Counted from the first letter of the stretch, positions 1-12,696 are shown. The stretch is 64,000 nt of DNA from Delphinapterus leucas (GCF_002288925.2 NW_022098094.1:881865-945864); one strand, 5' to 3'. Translations and numbers: made by a program. Notes: generated by a model not told the origin, from the sequence alone.

Positions 1-1994
1 TGGGCCACCTTTAGCCTGATCTTTGAGTGATTTTCTTCTTTACTTTCTTCACTGAGAGAAAGCTTAATGCCAAAGACTTACGATCAGGACATGTCCACAA
101 CATTCTGTGTAGATTTTTCCTGCTATAAAGTGATACAGGTTATTTTAAAACAAAAGAGTGAAATAACTTATTGTTCATACGAGCTTCTATATCCATTTTT
201 CAAGCATGACTTAGAATCTTATTCAACAAAGGAGATGGAATTTTCTCCACCATCCTGTGCCATAGAAGACCTGTGAGTCACCCGTCTACCGAACATCCTA
301 TTTCACCACCTCCTGGAGCAGAAGCTTGACCTGCCACAGCCAGCCTCCACACCCCCGACGCCCCTTCCCTAAGCCGGCCGCTGGTCCCATGCCCCTCTGC
401 CTTCCCATCCCCTTCCTGGTTCCAGCTCTGGTTCAGTGCCCATGGCCTTTGCAGGTCTTGGGGGCAAATGTAGGCAGGTAGAAATAAATAGTGTGGAGCT
501 GGGGTGGGATGAAAGAGTAGATCCCATCAGGCCAGGTGGCCAGGCACTGTTACGATAGTTGTCGTATTACTGTCACTCTGAAAGCAAAATTTACTGTCGT
601 AAACTGAGCCCCAAGGACCCGCTCCCCTTTTTCTGTCAGCCTGCACCCTTGGATGCAGCTGGGTTTCCCTGCCTCTGGGGTCGCTCTGAAATCCTAAATG
701 GCATAAGCAATGCCCGATCCTCCCACTGCTTAAAATACTAGAGTCTGCTGCTTCAAACTCCGCTTCCAGCTCCTTGTCCAGCTTTGTGGTTTCAACAAGG
801 GGAACCAAATGTCTCAGCCTGTTCTGATAAAGATCTTCTCTAGTAAGACATTGGGACTTTTGAACCTGCGAACTTGGTCTCCATTGCATTTTCTGTCTCA
901 CTGCTTTGTGTTTTAGTTGGCTTCCTTCTTTTTATTATTACTATGGTCCAATCAGACATTTAATTGTCTGGAATCCCAGCCGATTGATACAGCAACTTGC
1001 TCCAGAAGTGGAATTTCACTGGGAACATCCACGTTCATTTCCCTCCTATTTAATCTTGTTTTTCAGGAAAGACCTATCATCTACCCCTCACAGTACTGAA
1101 AACTTTTTTTTAATTCTTATTCTTCAGAGCAGGATTTCCTAGTCTCATATGTTTCTTTCTTAAATTCCTTGAATCAGCTCAATGGTACAGGTACCAATTT
1201 TAATTGAGTGGCACAGAGAACAGAATATCTCATCCCAGGAGCTGCCGTCATAAGCAGAGTTTGTAAAAAGGTGGCAGGATACTTGGGAAAGTCTTGAGCA
1301 CCCTCTGTGCGTGAAGGCAGCCTGATTCCCATGTAGCTCTCTTAAGATGCTTACAACCAACTGCTCCTCCTGTCCTGTTTTTCTTTTTTTAATTTTGAAA
1401 ATCACATCCATTACAGCAAGATTTAATAAGAGAGATTCTAGTCAGAGGGGCTCCGCCAAGTGCTGACCTGGGTGTTTTTCTGAGGCACAGGATTGAGAAG
1501 TTTCAGGAAGGCTCTAAAGGACACATGCCAAGCCCGGAAGTACATCCAGAGCCCCTGCCCTGTGGAGACCAGCGTGAGGTTTCTCATTCCTTGGATGGGC
1601 CCCTCCCAGGACACGGTAGAAAATGAGGCTGGAGAATCCTCCCAAAACACACATATCCCAGAAAGACTAGAATATACTCACTGAATGCAGCATTTATACT
1701 TTAACTAAATGTATGCTAGAACCCACTAATCCAAAAACAGCAACAACAAAAAATAACAAAAAAGCAAAGCCCCATTTTTTTTAAAGACTGGGCAACAATT
1801 CCAGAAACCAATTAGTAAACTCTTACACTCAGCACCCAGATTTGTCATCAACCTAATTGTTGTCCTCAGCACACAGTTACTAAGTAGCCACATCTGCAGG
1901 GTGCTGTGCCAGATGCACTTGAAAGCAAGCTACTCTGTCCCTACAGGACCTAGGCCTTGAGTACAGATGCGCCAGACAGGGGCGCTCAGACTGT

Positions 1995-1998
<4 letters not shown>
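1..1998. other. single-copy DNA, no gene seen
   Basis: No reading frame above about 125 codons and no frame with a recognisable domain. A moderately GC-rich part (about 290-480) and an AT-richer part alternate. I see no young SINE or L1. Short frames at 527-901 (minus) and 1493-1684 (plus) resemble no protein I know. Confidence 0.6.

Positions 1999-2026
<28 letters not shown>
1999..2026. repeat. (CA)14 microsatellite
   Basis: Fourteen uninterrupted CA units. Likely polymorphic in length between individuals. Confidence 0.97.
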
Positions 2027-2247
2027 ATGGCTAATTATTCATGTATGTTTTGCAACGAACCGGGGTACCCCTGTTTCATAGAACTGAGAAAAGAATTTGA
2101 TTATATGCCATCATATTGCACAATGTTTACGAATTAAAACCAAAGGTTTTCAGTACAGACGGCAGCGAACGTAGATCTGGCTTCCTCTGTAGAGTAACAA
2201 ATCATATTTTAACTGCTCCAGAGAAAAATCATTATACTAGTACTCTT

Positions 2248-2457
2248 TTGTTTTGTTTTGTTTTGCGGTACGCGGGCCTCTCACTGTTGTGGCCTCTCCC
2301 ATTGCGGAGCACAGGCTCCGGACGCGCAGGCTCAGCGGCCACGGCTCACAGGCCCAGCCGCTCCGTGGCACGTGGGATCCTCCCGGACCGGGGCATGAAC
2401 CCGCGTCCCCTGCATCGGCAGACGGACCCTCAACCACTGCGCCACCAGGGAAGCCCC
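2248..2457 (-). mobile_element. CHR-type tRNA-derived SINE, full length
   Basis: Read on the minus strand it starts with the tRNA-like head (ggcttccctggtggcgcag), followed by an A-box-like and a B-box-like segment (pol III promoter), then the CpG-rich body, and ends in a tail of (CAAAA) units, seen here as TTTTG units at 2248-2264. A 10-bp duplication, tagtactctt, flanks it at 2238-2247 and 2459-2468, which shows L1-mediated insertion. The reading frames over it are SINE artefacts. Confidence 0.95.
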
Positions 2458-2849
2458 TTAGTACTCTTATGTAGAATCTTTTTGTTCTGTGATGAATAGT
2501 TTAATACAAATACTCCCTAATTGATCTATACGGTCAGAATGAATTTTTCTCTATTTCTAGATTAGGTTTTATTATGAGTTGTCATCCCTAAATTTTACTT
2601 TACTGTCAGTCTCTGGAACCTCACATTCTGATATTGCCCCCAGGTGAATCTATAACTCACCAAAAAGCTCCTATAACAAAAATTCTATTATTTGGACGCC
2701 ATTTACTATTCTGCAACTGGGCTCTGCTGGAAACGTAGGTCAAGAGCCATTACCTACCTGTGTAAATCGACGGCCCTTTACTCTGTTGGCTGCTCAGGGA
2801 AAGCGCCAGGGCCCTGTAATTAGCCAGCAGCTAATGTGCTGCAGTTAAT

Positions 2850-3190
2850 GGAATTTTACTGCCCGTTCTTCGGCCTGCTCCACACCGCCTGGGGCCTCTC
2901 ACCTTCCGTTGTCTCTGCGCGGTGGAACACTCCTCTCCCAGGTGCCTGCAGGTTATTCCCTCACGGGCTGCACCTCACTGCCACCACCACAGCCCCACGT
3001 AGCCCTGTCACTATCACGCTTCCCAATTTGCTGCAGTTTGGCGTGGTGTTTTGTCTTTCTCAGCTAACAAGAACGTAAACTAAATGAGAACAGAAACGTG
3101 TGTCTGTTTTGCTCACTTTTATAGCCCCATGTCTAGGCCAGTGCCTAGTACATAGCAAGTGCCCAGTAAATATTTGTTGAATTAATTACA
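2850..3190 (+). mobile_element. L2 LINE 3' fragment
   Basis: The end at 3120-3186 has the typical L2 terminus: a 'gccagtgcctagtacatag' segment, then cagtaaatatttgttgaatt. Upstream text on exon-like 'aacgtaaactaaatgag' and 'tgtctgttttgctcac' also follows the L2 3' end. The fragment is diverged, as expected of an element older than the placental radiation. The upstream limit is approximate. Confidence 0.7.
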
Positions 3191-4120
3191 GTTCAATGTG
3201 CTCTCAGATACAGATTTTGAAAGTTAACTGTGACTTCCATTCTTCTACATATTGTACCACAAACCTTCACCAAATGGTGAAAAGTTGAGAGGCAAGCGCT
3301 CAACTTTCTGCTGTCCGCCTTCCCCCGCCTTCTCCCAGGGAAATCTGGGGAGCAGGCATCCCATGAAGTGAATCAAGCCCGGGATATAAAACGTCAGCTC
3401 TGAGGGTGCCATTCCCTGGATTCCCTGGGGACCCGGGCATGTGACATGCAAAGCTCCTGAATAGGGCTCTGGGCAAGGAGTAGGCGGTGGCATCTGAGGT
3501 GCCCAGGCCTTTCATTTTAGCTCAGGTTCCCAGAGGTGCACCTGGAGATGAGGATCTCCTGGGGAAAGCACCCATTCAAGACTCCTCCCAGCAGAGCCAA
3601 TATGGGAGGGGAGGGGTCAAATCTGGAGGGGAAAGCGGTGATGCTCAGGGAAGTCCCGACCCCAGCCTGTTTCCTCGGGGTGCTCTCAAGACCCTGCGGC
3701 CCTCAGAGTTGGCTCCACGGGAGGGAGGAGGCAGGGCTTCCCCACACGGGCTCTGGCCCCGGACACACTGAGGACTGTCCTTGGAGCACAGCTGGCATGC
3801 ACAGACCAGGGGGAAGGGGTGCTGGCCTGGGCGGGAGCTTAGTGAGGGGAGAGTGGTGCAGGAGGAGGTGGGAGAGGTGGGTGGCGGAGGGTGCAGGTTT
3901 GGGTCTCAATGGGGTGCTTTGGAGGGCCAGAAAGATTCCTATTTTATTTTTAAATTATTTTGGAAACTAAAGGGAAGATGGTTTGCAAGGGGGGAAAGAT
4001 GAAAGCTGGGAGATACCACATAGAGAGGCTTTAAAATAGTTCAAGCCTTTTACTTTTTCATGCTTCTGAATTTAATTAGGAACCAAGACCAATATATGAC
4101 ACTTGAGATACTCTGAATGT
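3191..4120. other. single-copy DNA, GC-rich in the middle
   Basis: The part 3300-3900 is G-rich on the plus strand (GGAGG and GGGAGG runs) and has overlapping short frames in several phases (largest 144 codons at 3536-3970). Frames open in many phases at once are a base-composition effect. No repeat or gene recognised. Confidence 0.55.
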
Positions 4121-4185
4121 CTATCTGTTCTATTCTATCTCTTTATCTATCTCTACCTATCTATCTATTTTCTACCTACCTACCA

Positions 4186-4232
<47 letters not shown>
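4121..4232. repeat. compound microsatellite (CTAT/CTAC)n then (CA)21
   Basis: Degenerate CTAT, CTAC and CTATT units run to about 4190, followed by 21 uninterrupted CA units at 4191-4232. Confidence 0.95.
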
Positions 4233-4236
<4 letters not shown>

Positions 4237-5144
4237 CATATTATTTTATTCTGATAATTACTCATGGAATCCCACCTTAGGCTAAACCAGGTTTACATTT
4301 CAAATTACAGGAGACAAGATGACCTTCTTTACTTAAATGCTCAACATCTCAGACATACTGTCACAGAATACATAAATGACCTTTTATGAATGTTTTGGTT
4401 GAATATCTCTTACAATAAACCTGTCCAGGAGATTATATAATAAGATATGTGTGCTTTAAATGACATTTTCTTTAAAACATTTTACAAAATAACTCACTAA
4501 AGCTCTGTAAAAGATTAGGCTAAATTACATTATTAAAGCCGGCTGGATTCCATTACAGCTTAATGTTTGAAAATAAATATGTAACTACTTAGGATCTGTG
4601 TCTTCCAAACAGAAAAGGAATGTGTGTGAGTGTGTTTTCATGGAACTATGAATAGCCCTGGGTTACCTGCTGCTGTTTCCTGCCTGCCGCACACCAGATC
4701 TTTTTGAAATAAATCTATGTCTTTCTCTACATCTGCCGATATTCACTATCTGAGAAAGGTCACAGGTTTCCATGGCAGTTACTATTCGATGGTCATCAAT
4801 GACATACTGGATTTCACTACTGCTTTATGACATATGTCCACTACAAATAGTATGAAACGTCAAATATTCACAGCCAAGGAATATCTCATTGCCTTAATTA
4901 ATACTGAATGATATACAGACATTATTTTAAACACAACTGAGCATGATATCTTTCTCTTGATCTTTGTCTTATAAACTTTTCTCAACCGGCTTCTGTCTTA
5001 TAATTAATATTCCTTTCTTTAGTTTAAAACGTATTTTATGTATTTTAAAATCAGAGGCATTTGTACTGGCCTCTTTCCTTAAGATTACAGTGAGTGGTTG
5101 ATTTTCTTAAAGGATTAAAATGAAAACACATATTTCCCCTTCCT
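4233..5144. other. AT-rich single-copy DNA, nothing recognised
   Basis: No long frame and no recognisable mobile element. AT-rich with scattered TTTAAA and TAATTAAT motifs. Confidence 0.55.
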
Positions 5145-5152
5145 CAATTTTC

Positions 5153-5286
5153 TTTTCTTAAATTTATTTTATTTTATAATTATTTTTCTTGGCCGTGCTG
5201 CACAGCTTGTGGGATCTCAGTTCCCCGACCAGGGATCGAACCCTTGGCAGTGAGAGCACCGAGTCCTGGACCACCAGGGAATTCCC
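5153..5286 (-). mobile_element. older, short CHR-type SINE
   Basis: On the minus strand it starts gggaattccctggtggtcca, keeps a B-box-like ggttcgatccctggtc and ends in an A/T-rich tail near 5153-5180. It lacks the long CpG-rich body of the young copies and is more diverged. Flanked by the 8-bp duplication caattttc (5145-5152 and 5286-5293, one base shared with the element end). Confidence 0.85.
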
Positions 5287-5293
5287 AATTTTC

Positions 5294-6805
5294 AAGAAGT
5301 TTGAACAAAACTACATTTTAGCTTGTTTAAGTCTTTAACTCCAACTAAAATAAAGATACTGAAGACAAAAAAAATTGCACCAATGGCTGTCTTAAAAGGA
5401 AGAGCCCTTTGTTTCATCCATGCATTTAAAGTTGCTCTTTTATGTTGTTACTGATTTACAACCTTCCTCTGAACTTGAAGCCTGCCTGTTGCATATGAAA
5501 ATAGAACACAGGCAAAAAAATATTTAAACCTTACAAGAGTGACTCTGATCACTTGAACACTTATTATGCCTACTGGATCACCCCTCCTGTATAGACAAAA
5601 ATAAACAACCTTCCCAAGGTATGAGAATCACAGTCCAGAACTAAGCTGTAGGGACCTCAGTCCTACATTGCAGTTATAGCAAGCATTTCCATCCTCTTCA
5701 CTCTTTTATTTTGAAAACAACTTTTTCTTAAAATCGTTAAAAATTACAGTAGATTTAAAATTTCTCTTTGTAGTTCCTTAATTACCTCTTCCTCTTTACA
5801 TAGCTTACATTTTAAAATTCTAGTTTTGTCAAAAAATGTTCAGTTGAAACTTTTTAGAAAGCATACTTGTTACTGAGAAATTAATCAGCAAAATCAGCAA
5901 GCTAATTTTAATGATGATTACTATTTTAATGGGTGAATATTTTTAGCTCTATCTGGAATGAAAAAAATGCTCTCTGACTTCGTGAGATTTAAAGTGAGTA
6001 CAAACAACGTTGCACCACATCCAACAGGCACAGATAGCACATTATCCTAATTCAAATTAGAAAGCTATTTATAGACTAGATTAAGACGCTGCAGTACAGG
6101 TAGTGAGAAAACGGTGCAGGAGGAGACCCTGTTCTGACAGGCGGGTGATGAGATAGCACCTGCAAGGCTGCGGTCCGTTAACTGTCCTGCCGAGAATTGC
6201 GAAGATCTTATTCTATCCCATTTTTCTTGTTTTATGAGGAAAAAAATATATCTATCAATTTAGGTTAAAGCTGTAAACTACTGTATTATACCTGTTGGGG
6301 TATGTTTATGACTCTCATTCATCAAAAGTGAGTGCTGTATGTCTGGTATTTAGCCCAAGTGGAGAATGGAATTTTCCATAGAACGTCGTGTTATGAGTTG
6401 CTATGACTCATAATAGGTTCCCATAAATAAGCCCTCCATGAAAAGTGTATTGTAATAGTCGCCGTGAAATATCCGCACCAATAGGTTTTGACCTCCGTAT
6501 CCGTGACTACATTTTCTGTCATTTGTCTTCACAGTTGAAGCATTAGATGAAACCATAATATTTACTGCTGCACATTTGTTCTCTGTCGGGGTAATACATT
6601 GGGAGGCAGCGTCCTGCTCTAACAGCCCAGGGCAGGCAGATCGGAGGGAGGGAGACTGTCAAGGTTTAGACAGTGTGGCAGCAAAAGGGCACATGTGTAA
6701 CTCATGTGCTTCTAGAATATCCTGGTGAAGAAAATTGATACATTCAAAGGTTTTTTAAAATAGTGAAACTACTGCTTGAGAGAGGAGCTTCATGGAATTG
6801 GAAGC
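5294..6805. other. AT-rich single-copy DNA, nothing recognised
   Basis: No frame of note and no clear mobile element over 1.5 kb. No lineage-specific insertion. Confidence 0.5.
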
Positions 6806-6838
6806 AATAATAATAATAGTAATAACAACAACAATAGC
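6806..6838. repeat. (AAT)n/(AAC)n microsatellite
   Basis: AAT and AAC trinucleotide units with one AGT interruption. They produce the Asn/Ser-rich and Tyr/Cys-rich peptides seen in the overlapping spurious frames. Confidence 0.9.
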
Positions 6839-6987
6839 AGTGAGGTGGCTCTGGCTTCTCTGTACCCAGGTACCCACAGCAGCAGTAGAACCTTTGGCAG
6901 TGACCTCGGGATTGAAGGCATCTCTCTGCCCATCCCATCCTTTTCCTCACCCAGACTATGGGTAAATTAACAATGAGGGCTTTTGAC

Positions 6988-7085
6988 TCCAGTAGCAAAT
7001 AGCCTGAAACTAAGGTTTAAATTAAACTACTTGTCCACAATCACATAGCTTGTAGGAAGTAAAGTGAGATTCAAATCTGGGTTTT
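6988..7085 (-). mobile_element. MIR SINE fragment
   Basis: Contains the minus-strand MIR core pattern (actaaggtttaaattaa..., acttgtccacaatcacatag, then gattcaaatctgggttt), which matches the conserved 'acttgcccaaggtcacacagc ... gattcgaacccaggtc' order of MIR. Limits approximate. Confidence 0.6.
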
Positions 7086-7374
7086 CCTCACTCAAAAATG
7101 GCAGTTGTGCTTTTTAACGTATTTGCATCATAAATAACTAATGGGGAGGAAAATAGATATTGAGAGACATCAAAATATTACTTAGGAGCCAAGTATTTGA
7201 ATCTTGTTGCTTTATCCAAACTAAAATAATGAACTAGATACATAAAATTACCTTTACTTCTGTCAAGTGGTTAAGGGATGTTAGACTATACACTCAAAAT
7301 CACGTGTTTTTACTATAAAATATGACAGTCACTGAGCCATGATTGAGAATTATGTTTCAGTTACACATTGTGTG

Positions 7375-7690
7375 CACTTTGATTCAACAAAGAATTATTA
7401 AGCATTTACTGTGTTCTCTGGGGAATAGGGATAAAACGATGGTTAAGCATAATCTCTATCATCCAAGGAGCTTAGTATCTAGGAATTGGAATCAGATAAG
7501 TTTACTAAAATGCTATAGGATTAGACAGAAGATGCGCTCTGTGTCCTAAGAGCACAGACAATAGAATGGTCAGTTCTGCATGGGAGGCTTAGAACAGGCT
7601 TCACAAAGAGGATTATGTTTAATAAATTCTTGAAAATTAATAGGTACTTATCAGCCAAGAGTAGGGAAGAAAAGAAATTCTATAAGAAAA
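7375..7690 (+). mobile_element. ancient LINE-like 3' fragment
   Basis: The order 'ttcaacaaagaattattaag', 'aggagcttagtatc', 'gaggcttagaacaggcttc', 'ttaataaattcttgaaaa' follows a mammal-wide old repeat also present at 13.4, 51.4 and 53.7 kb here. I cannot assign it safely between old L1M and related families. Confidence 0.45.
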
Positions 7691-7959
7691 GGGAACAGGA
7701 GAATCCAAACAAGTGAATCAGTGTGACTTGTAACCAAAATTGTGAGTGGGAGCTCGCATGACCTGGGTTATCTGTGATACATAGTCGAAGCAATAACAGT
7801 CCTATTCAATATCTAATGTAAAGAATTTAATTAGCTATAAAACATTTGAGAAACTGTCCAAAGGTAAGGGGACTATATGCTCTTTTTTGTGTGTTTATCA
7901 AACTTATTGAAGTGAAAATACCTAGAGGAAAGTGAACAGGTTATGTGAACAGCTTGCTG

Positions 7960-8390
7960 AATTGCCACAAAATGGAGTGTCCTGTAGAACTACGGCCTAG
8001 GCCAACAAAGGCACACTGCTCTCCCATGGCTCCAGCCCCATGGCTGGGGCACACGGGTACACTGTCTCCCCCAGCCTCCCTTCCAAGGCCAGGCGGCCAC
8101 GTGGCTGAGTTCTGACCAAGGTGATATGTGTTACGCAGGCCCCAGCTGTACGGAAGTGGGCTTGCCTTTCTGTGTGTCTTTATCAATTTCACCAACAACA
8201 TGTAGAGGACAGGCAGGGCGGAGCCACAAGCTGGAACAAAAGTGCGGCCCTGAGTCATCACGCAGCCTCCGGACAACCAGGAATGCCAGCTTGAACTTCT
8301 TCATGAGGAAGAAGGAGCGTTTATTGTGCTAAACACCGAAATGTTCGTCTCTGTTTGTTACAGCCGCTGCCATCACTTACATTCTATCCG
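7960..8390 (+). mobile_element. ancient LTR-like repeat relic
   Basis: The pieces 'ccaggcggccacgtggctgag' (8088-8108), 'tttattgtgctaaacaccg' and 'tgtttgttacagc' follow, in order, an old mammalian LTR-like repeat whose 3' part normally reads '...attgtgttaagccactgag...tttgttacagcag'. Heavily diverged. Reading frames on both strands here are not credible genes. Family name left open. Confidence 0.4.
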
Positions 8391-8656
8391 GGAATTGACC
8401 CAGTGAGCAAGAAATGTCCGTCCTATATAAAAGGAGATGCTTTAATTTGAGGAATCTGCATTTCCTTGCATGACTGAAGCACAGACTGTCTGTAGGGAGA
8501 AGGGAGAGGGGTGAGGACTCGGGCCCTGATGAAAGCAGCTGGTGGAAATGTGGTATCATGTGTCTCTGCTGTCACTGTCAAGTTTTTACCTTTATTTTGG
8601 GGGCAGGAGTGACAATTAAAGATCACTGAGTGGAAAAGAAATGTGATCACATTTTT

Positions 8657-9406
8657 TTTTAACATCTTTATTGGAGTATAATTGCTTTACAATGGTGTGT
8701 TAGTTTCTACTTTAAAACAAAGTGAATCAGTTATACATATACATATGTTCCCATATCTCTTCCCTCTTGTGTCTCCCACCCTCCCTATCCCACCCCTCTA
8801 GGTGGTCACAAACCACTCAGCTGATCTCCCTGTGCTATACGGCTGCTTCCCACTAGCTATCTACCTTACGTTTGGTAGTGTATATATGTCCATGCCACTC
8901 TCTCACTTTGTCCCAGCTTACCCTTCCCCCTCCCCATATCCTCAAGTCCATCCTCTAGTAGGTCTGTGTCTGTATTCCCATTTTACCCCTAGATTCTTCA
9001 TGACCTTTTTTTTTTTTTTTAGATTCCATATATATGTGTTAGCATATGGTATTTGTTTTTCTCTTTCTGACTTTCTTCACTCTGTGTGACAGACTTTAGG
9101 TCCATCCACCTCACTACAAATAACTCAATTTTGTTTGTTTCTTTTTATGGCTGAGTAATATTCCACTGTATATATTGATATAGCCACTATGGAGAACAGT
9201 ACAGAGGTTCCTTAAAAAACTAAAAATAGAACTACTATACGACCCAGCAATCCCACTACTGGGCATATACCCTGAGAAAACCATAATTCAAAAAGAGTCA
9301 CGTACCAAAATGTTTATTGCAGCTCTATTTACAGTAGTCAGGACATGGAAGCAACCTAAGTGTCCATCAACAGATGAATGGATAAAGAAGATGTGGCACA
9401 TATACA
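8657..9406 (-). mobile_element. 5'-inverted (twin-primed) L1 insertion
   Basis: The segment 8657-9175 is the minus-strand 3' end of a cetartiodactyl L1: poly(A) (seen as poly(T)), the 'aataaagatgtt' terminus, 3' UTR and the very end of ORF2. The adjoining 9176-9406 is the next upstream part of L1 ORF2 but in plus orientation, ending 'gatgtggcacatatacag' where the other half resumes. A perfect 14-bp duplication, gtgatcacattttt, flanks the whole at 8643-8656 and 9407-9420. So it is one insertion with its 5' part flipped, the known twin-priming outcome. ORF2 is only a fragment and inactive. The 95-codon frame at 8802-9089 is antisense L1. Confidence 0.93.
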
Positions 9407-9420
9407 GTGATCACATTTTT

Positions 9421-10104
9421 GTTTCAAAATGATAACCGTGTCTGCCACTGAGACTACGAGACGGAGGCAAGGAGGGTGGTTGGAACAGCCCTTGTTGAGC
9501 TTGGACCTCCACCGGCCTGGAGTGCCCTGACCCCGCCCACTTGGTGTCCTGTCCTGGCATCTCGAGGGCATGCCCAGCCCAGCTGCGGAGCCAGCCGCCC
9601 CACAGATACGCAGCACCGGACATCCTTTCCTCGGCTCTCCTGCAGCTCAGAGGAGGATTTCAGCCTCTGACAGCACTTCCCTGCTGTACCAGTGGAGTGA
9701 ACCACTCTGGAACCACGGTCTGGATCCGATTTCAGACAAAGAGTTCACCTCTGTAATCACGGCGCTGATCCCAGAGCTGCATGAGACGAGACACAGAAAT
9801 GTAACTGACAGCCAAGAGGACACACACGCTGGGACGGCTTCTCTGGGTGTGAGATTCCCTTGGCGGGGTTGGCTCTGGGCCTTACCTTACCCGGTGGATT
9901 CGCCAAGCTGGGAGTCATCAGACCCAAGACGTGATGCTGAAGGCCAGAGGGCCTGGCCTTCCGCTGAGCTGGGGTCACCAGTCCCTGTTCCCTATGTGGA
10001 AGGAGGCAGTGTTGCAGAGGGTCTTTACTGCAAGGACCCAGGTGGAAGGCAGGTTACCAGGGTTCTTCTGCTTGGCCAGCATGCAAGAAGTTCCTCAGAG
10101 GACA
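9421..10104. other. GC-rich single-copy DNA
   Basis: Holds a 200-codon plus-strand frame (9570-10172), but frames are open on both strands in several phases, the peptide has no recognisable domain and its end runs into the MER20 fossil. I treat it as chance. Confidence 0.5.
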
Positions 10105-10330
10105 CAATGGGGCTTCTCACCCTCCATACTATTGATACTTTGGGGCCCAGTGATGCTTGTGTCGGGGGCTGACCTGGGCACCTAGGATGCTTAGCAGCAT
10201 CCCTGACCCCCACCCACTAGATGCCAGTAACACCCTGCCCCAGCCCCAGGTGTGACAATCAAAGACGCCTCTAGACATTGCTGCTGTGCCCTGGGTGGCA
10301 CGCAGGATCATCCCCAGTTGAGAAAGACTG
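10105..10330 (-). mobile_element. MER20 (hAT-Charlie MITE)
   Basis: About 226 bp, the usual MER20 length. Diagnostic ordered segments: 'ctattgatactttggggcc', 'cttagcagcatccctgacc', 'cacccactagatgccagta', 'gtgtgacaatcaaagacg', 'ctctagacattgctg', 'tccccagttgagaaagactg'. The reverse complement begins cagtctttctcaactgggg, the MER20 terminus. No transposase is expected or seen. Confidence 0.88.
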
Positions 10331-12480
10331 GTACAGGAGGTGCTTCTAGTGATGGAGGGATTTATTTTGGACAGGAGAACAGTTCCTGCCTTCCTTTTCT
10401 ACTTTTTAATGAGTTACTGCCACGCAGAGCCCAAAGAAATCATCCATTGGATTCTTAACTTTGTAAATTCTCCCTCCATTTGCAAAGTGAGGGCTGAGAG
10501 CTGACTATTCATCTATCCAATATCCAACAGATGAGGCTGCGTTTTTGCAAGCCCAAAAGAGCTTTCCAAATTCCTCAGTCCAACTGAGGGACCGGTTCTA
10601 ATATACTTTACATCTTTGTGGGGAAAACTGCATCAGAATAATTCAAATAAAAAGGCCAAACTGCATGATTCATTTCGGAAGAGTAGTTCAAAAAGTGAGC
10701 CCTACTTTAAAAATTCACATTTTTATTTTTATCCAGGACTCTGATAGTTCCACTAGAGATAAATGATTCCTTCTCAGAGGGGAAATAAGAAGCAGTTTAA
10801 TCTTGGCCTTCTATTGCTTGAAACTATTCCACCTCTGTGAACTCATTTCATATTTTAAGCTCCCAAAAAAGAACAGAAGAATTTAGCAAGCCCCCATATG
10901 ACCACATATTGCTAATAGAACAACTTGTCATTTGAAAAATGTCCACTTTTCTGAAAAGACACTCGGTATCATGTACCACGGGATAGATTACAGTGCAGGG
11001 CAGTCCCTGTTTTGAACTTGTCCAATATTTATCATTCAATAAGCACTAATATTTACTCATTTATTTAAAATACTTTTTAAATAAATTATCTGGACATTAT
11101 CTGAAGCACTGGGAACGATTCTTTGAAAAAAGATGACATAGGTCCACATACAGCTGACAGTTCCACGGAAGCCACCTTCAGTTAACTGGGAATTGAAATC
11201 TGGTGCTCTCAGGGCAGGGGTGGCAGGTCAATGTGCTCCTATGTGAAGGGCACATTACCTGGGTTCAGGGCTTGGCAATGCTCCCATGGAAGCAGCATCC
11301 AAGCAGGAGAAGCTGGCAAGATAAACGTGGGGAGGAGTGTCCTAAGCAAACCCCAGAGGTGCCACCATGAAGGTGTCCCTCTTGTAAGGTCTCATACATG
11401 ACCCTCAGAGTTTGGAACTCAGCGACCAGCAGCCCAGGTGTGTTAGGCTGGTCGTTTCGCCTTCTCCCTGGGGGAAATAGAGAAGGGAGAGACACTTCCT
11501 TTGCCTATGGTGAAGGACCCAGGTGCAGGTGGGTCCCCCACCCTTGTACACACTGACTCAGGCCCCCTCCTCTTGGAAACCTTGCAGGGCCACTCAACCT
11601 TCCGTTGATCCCTTCTCCAATCTTCTCTGACTTTCTAGAAGGTTCTAAGTTTCTAGTTAGGATTCTAGAACCCTAACTGTCAGTACTATTCAAATAGGCT
11701 CTTAATTATTTATGCGTTTCCTGTGTACATGATTTCGACTTTCTCAACACAAAAATAATAAACTCTTCAAGGTCAGGGAAAGTGTCCATCATGTTTGTTC
11801 TGTACGTTCCAGTGAGCCATACCCACTTCAACAAATAAGTTGTGTTTAGATCTGCGAGGAAGTAACTCAGGCAAGTGTAAAATGAAGAGCAGAGATGTGT
11901 GTGTGAGTAGGAAGGACACCCTGCTGCACAAGGTGCCCTCCAAATGCAGTGGTTCACACCAGACAGAGGTGTCTTTCTTCTCAGTGACAGTCTAGGGTGG
12001 GTGGACAGGCTCTGCTCCAAAGAGTCACATCTGGCACCATGCGAGCTGGGCAGCTTGCCGTCCTCAGCACACATCTTCCCGAGGCGCCCCAGTCCTTGCA
12101 GCTTATCTCCAGCCAGGAGGAAAGAGAGGTCCTTTAGGGGCAAAAGCTGAACATGTTCTCATATAGATTTTACTGATGCTCAAATTCAACCAAGAAAAAC
12201 TTGATCACAGAGCACAAGGCAGTCTGGGAATGATCGTCTAACTGGACGGCTGTGCCCAGGAAGAATGAGGAAACCTCGTAAGGAATCTCTCCACTGAGCA
12301 CATCCCTTTGATACTCTCAAGACTATTTTCTTACTTCCATCCATCCATTAGAAGCCCTTTCCTTTGAACCTCTTCCATAGTTGGAAATAAGGGAAATACT
12401 TTAAGCAGAAAGTTGCTTCTGAAACAGCCTAAAACGATTATCTGGGCTTTATGTACCTGGACTAGAACAAAAGGTGACTC
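10331..12480. other. single-copy DNA, no gene seen
   Basis: Frames up to 145 codons (11706-12143 minus) show no family resemblance. No young insertion. Some CT-rich and AT-rich patches; nothing else recognised. Confidence 0.55.
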
Positions 12481-12527
12481 CACCGTCCCCTCCACTTCCA
12501 CCTCCACCTCCACCATCCCCTCCTGCA
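12481..12527. repeat. (CCACCT)n-like simple repeat
   Basis: Degenerate TCCACC/CTCCAC units, which give the Glu/Val repeat in the minus-strand frame over it. Confidence 0.9.
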
Positions 12528-12696
12528 CGGGCCACAGAAGAACAATTGTTTAGCTTTTCAAGTTGAAATGAAAGAATCAAGATCAAATAGCCGCTGAGAC
12601 ACATGACACTCTTTTCTCAGCACTTTCAAATACAAGACACTTATCAACAAGGTATCTATAGCCTGCCAAATAATTTATTACCTAGAGAAGTCAAGT

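Noticed and set aside
8802..9089. 95-codon plus-strand frame rich in aromatic residues
   Set aside because: It is the antisense strand of an L1 3' end.
9570..10172. 200-codon plus-strand frame
   Set aside because: No recognisable family, frames open on both strands, and the C-terminal part is encoded by the MER20 fossil.
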